Source of the DNA: Paraburkholderia sp. D15
GTDB lineage: Bacteria; Pseudomonadota; Gammaproteobacteria; Burkholderiales; Burkholderiaceae
Reading direction: 5' to 3'
DNA length: 64,000 bases
Assembly (NCBI RefSeq): GCF_029910215.1
Contig: NZ_CP110396.1
Location: forward strand, 2,728,001 to 2,792,000
Positions within the stretch are counted from its first letter, which is position 1; each line of letters opens with the position of its first letter. Below the pieces are notes generated by a model that was not told the DNA's origin, did not search any database, and saw nothing but the letters and a program-made list of their open reading frames with translations. This document shows positions 63,791 through 64,000 of the stretch, in pieces. A program made the position numbers and the translations under genes.

Positions 63791-64000
63791 ATGAAAACGA
63801 CTACGCCGGATAGTGACGCCAACGCCAACGCCAACATTCAGCCCGGCACCCGCGCCAAACCGCTGATCCTCGCCGCCGTCTGCCTCGCCGCGCTCGTACT
63901 GCCGCTCGCCTTCTCCGGCGGCGCGGTCGCGACGCCGGCCATCGGACGCGACCTTGGCGGCAGCGCGACTGCGCTGACGTGGATCACCAACGCCTTCCTG
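63791..64000 (+). CDS. MFS transporter, N-terminal part (3' end outside window)
   Basis: The first 70 residues of a major facilitator, likely of the 14-helix DHA2 drug-efflux type: a polar N-terminus with Asp/Ala/Asn repeats (DANANANI), then the first helix LILAAVCLAALVLPLAFSGG and ATPAIGRDLGGSATALTWITN, the DHA2 signature before helix 2. AAGGAA precedes the ATG. Continues past the window. Confidence 0.75.
   Translation, partial: MKTTTPDSDANANANIQPGTRAKPLILAAVCLAALVLPLAFSGGAVATPAIGRDLGGSATALTWITNAFL

Overview
The window is a GC-rich bacterial chromosome segment. Its protein families, codon use and gene content (liu leucine-degradation operon, DUF4148 protein, porin opening QSSVTLYG after its signal peptide, tripartite EmrAB/OprM-type efflux, large AraC/LysR repertoire) point to Burkholderiaceae, most likely Paraburkholderia or Burkholderia. 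No rRNA, tRNA, CRISPR array, transposase or phage gene was found. All assignments come from reading the sequence by eye; no database search was run.

Layout. 1-12.8 kb: housekeeping and general genes: 3' part of a PuuC-like aldehyde dehydrogenase, agmatinase, DedA-rhodanese fusion, MFS transporter and LysR regulator, DUF899 protein, membrane GGDEF/EAL protein, small secreted protein, HU, DAHP synthase, DUF72 protein. 12.9-19.8 kb: TetR regulator and leucine/isovalerate operon (isovaleryl-CoA dehydrogenase, methylcrotonyl-CoA carboxylase beta, methylglutaconyl-CoA hydratase, methylcrotonyl-CoA carboxylase alpha), with a dyad operator in the divergent promoter. 19.8-27 kb: PhnD-like protein, small DUF1488-like protein, DUF2278 protein, SDR/AraC pair, small protein, a fluoride riboswitch with a CLC-F-type transporter, and a quinone-reductase-like enzyme.

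27.3-56.5 kb is the accessory, most interesting part. It holds an orphan homodimeric pyruvate-dehydrogenase-type E1 (aceE-like) divergent from a MarR gene with two near-identical operators, and a stand-alone truncated E1 relative with similar operator-like DNA in front. A three-gene efflux operon, an AraC gene, an old-yellow-enzyme and an alpha/beta hydrolase follow. Then come a second orphan E1 with an Lrp-type regulator (reminiscent of mdeB/mdeR), a RibBA-like protein with a degraded GTP cyclohydrolase II half, and a catabolic cluster: two crotonases, creatininase-family hydrolase, luciferase-like monooxygenase, acyl-CoA ligase, flavin reductase and porin. Two closely related AraC regulators bracket that cluster. 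Together these look like an undescribed, flavin-dependent, CoA-linked degradation pathway: uptake through the porin, CoA activation, FMNH2-dependent oxygenation fed by the reductase and extra flavin precursor synthesis, crotonase ring or chain cleavage, and 2-oxoacid decarboxylation by the orphan E1.

56.4-64 kb: fatty acid desaturase, amidase coupled to CDP-diacylglycerol pyrophosphatase, small proteins, a 13-bp minisatellite, an FMN reductase, a candidate small RNA with two anti-Shine-Dalgarno motifs and a strong terminator, a J-domain protein, ChaC, and the start of another MFS transporter cut by the window edge.
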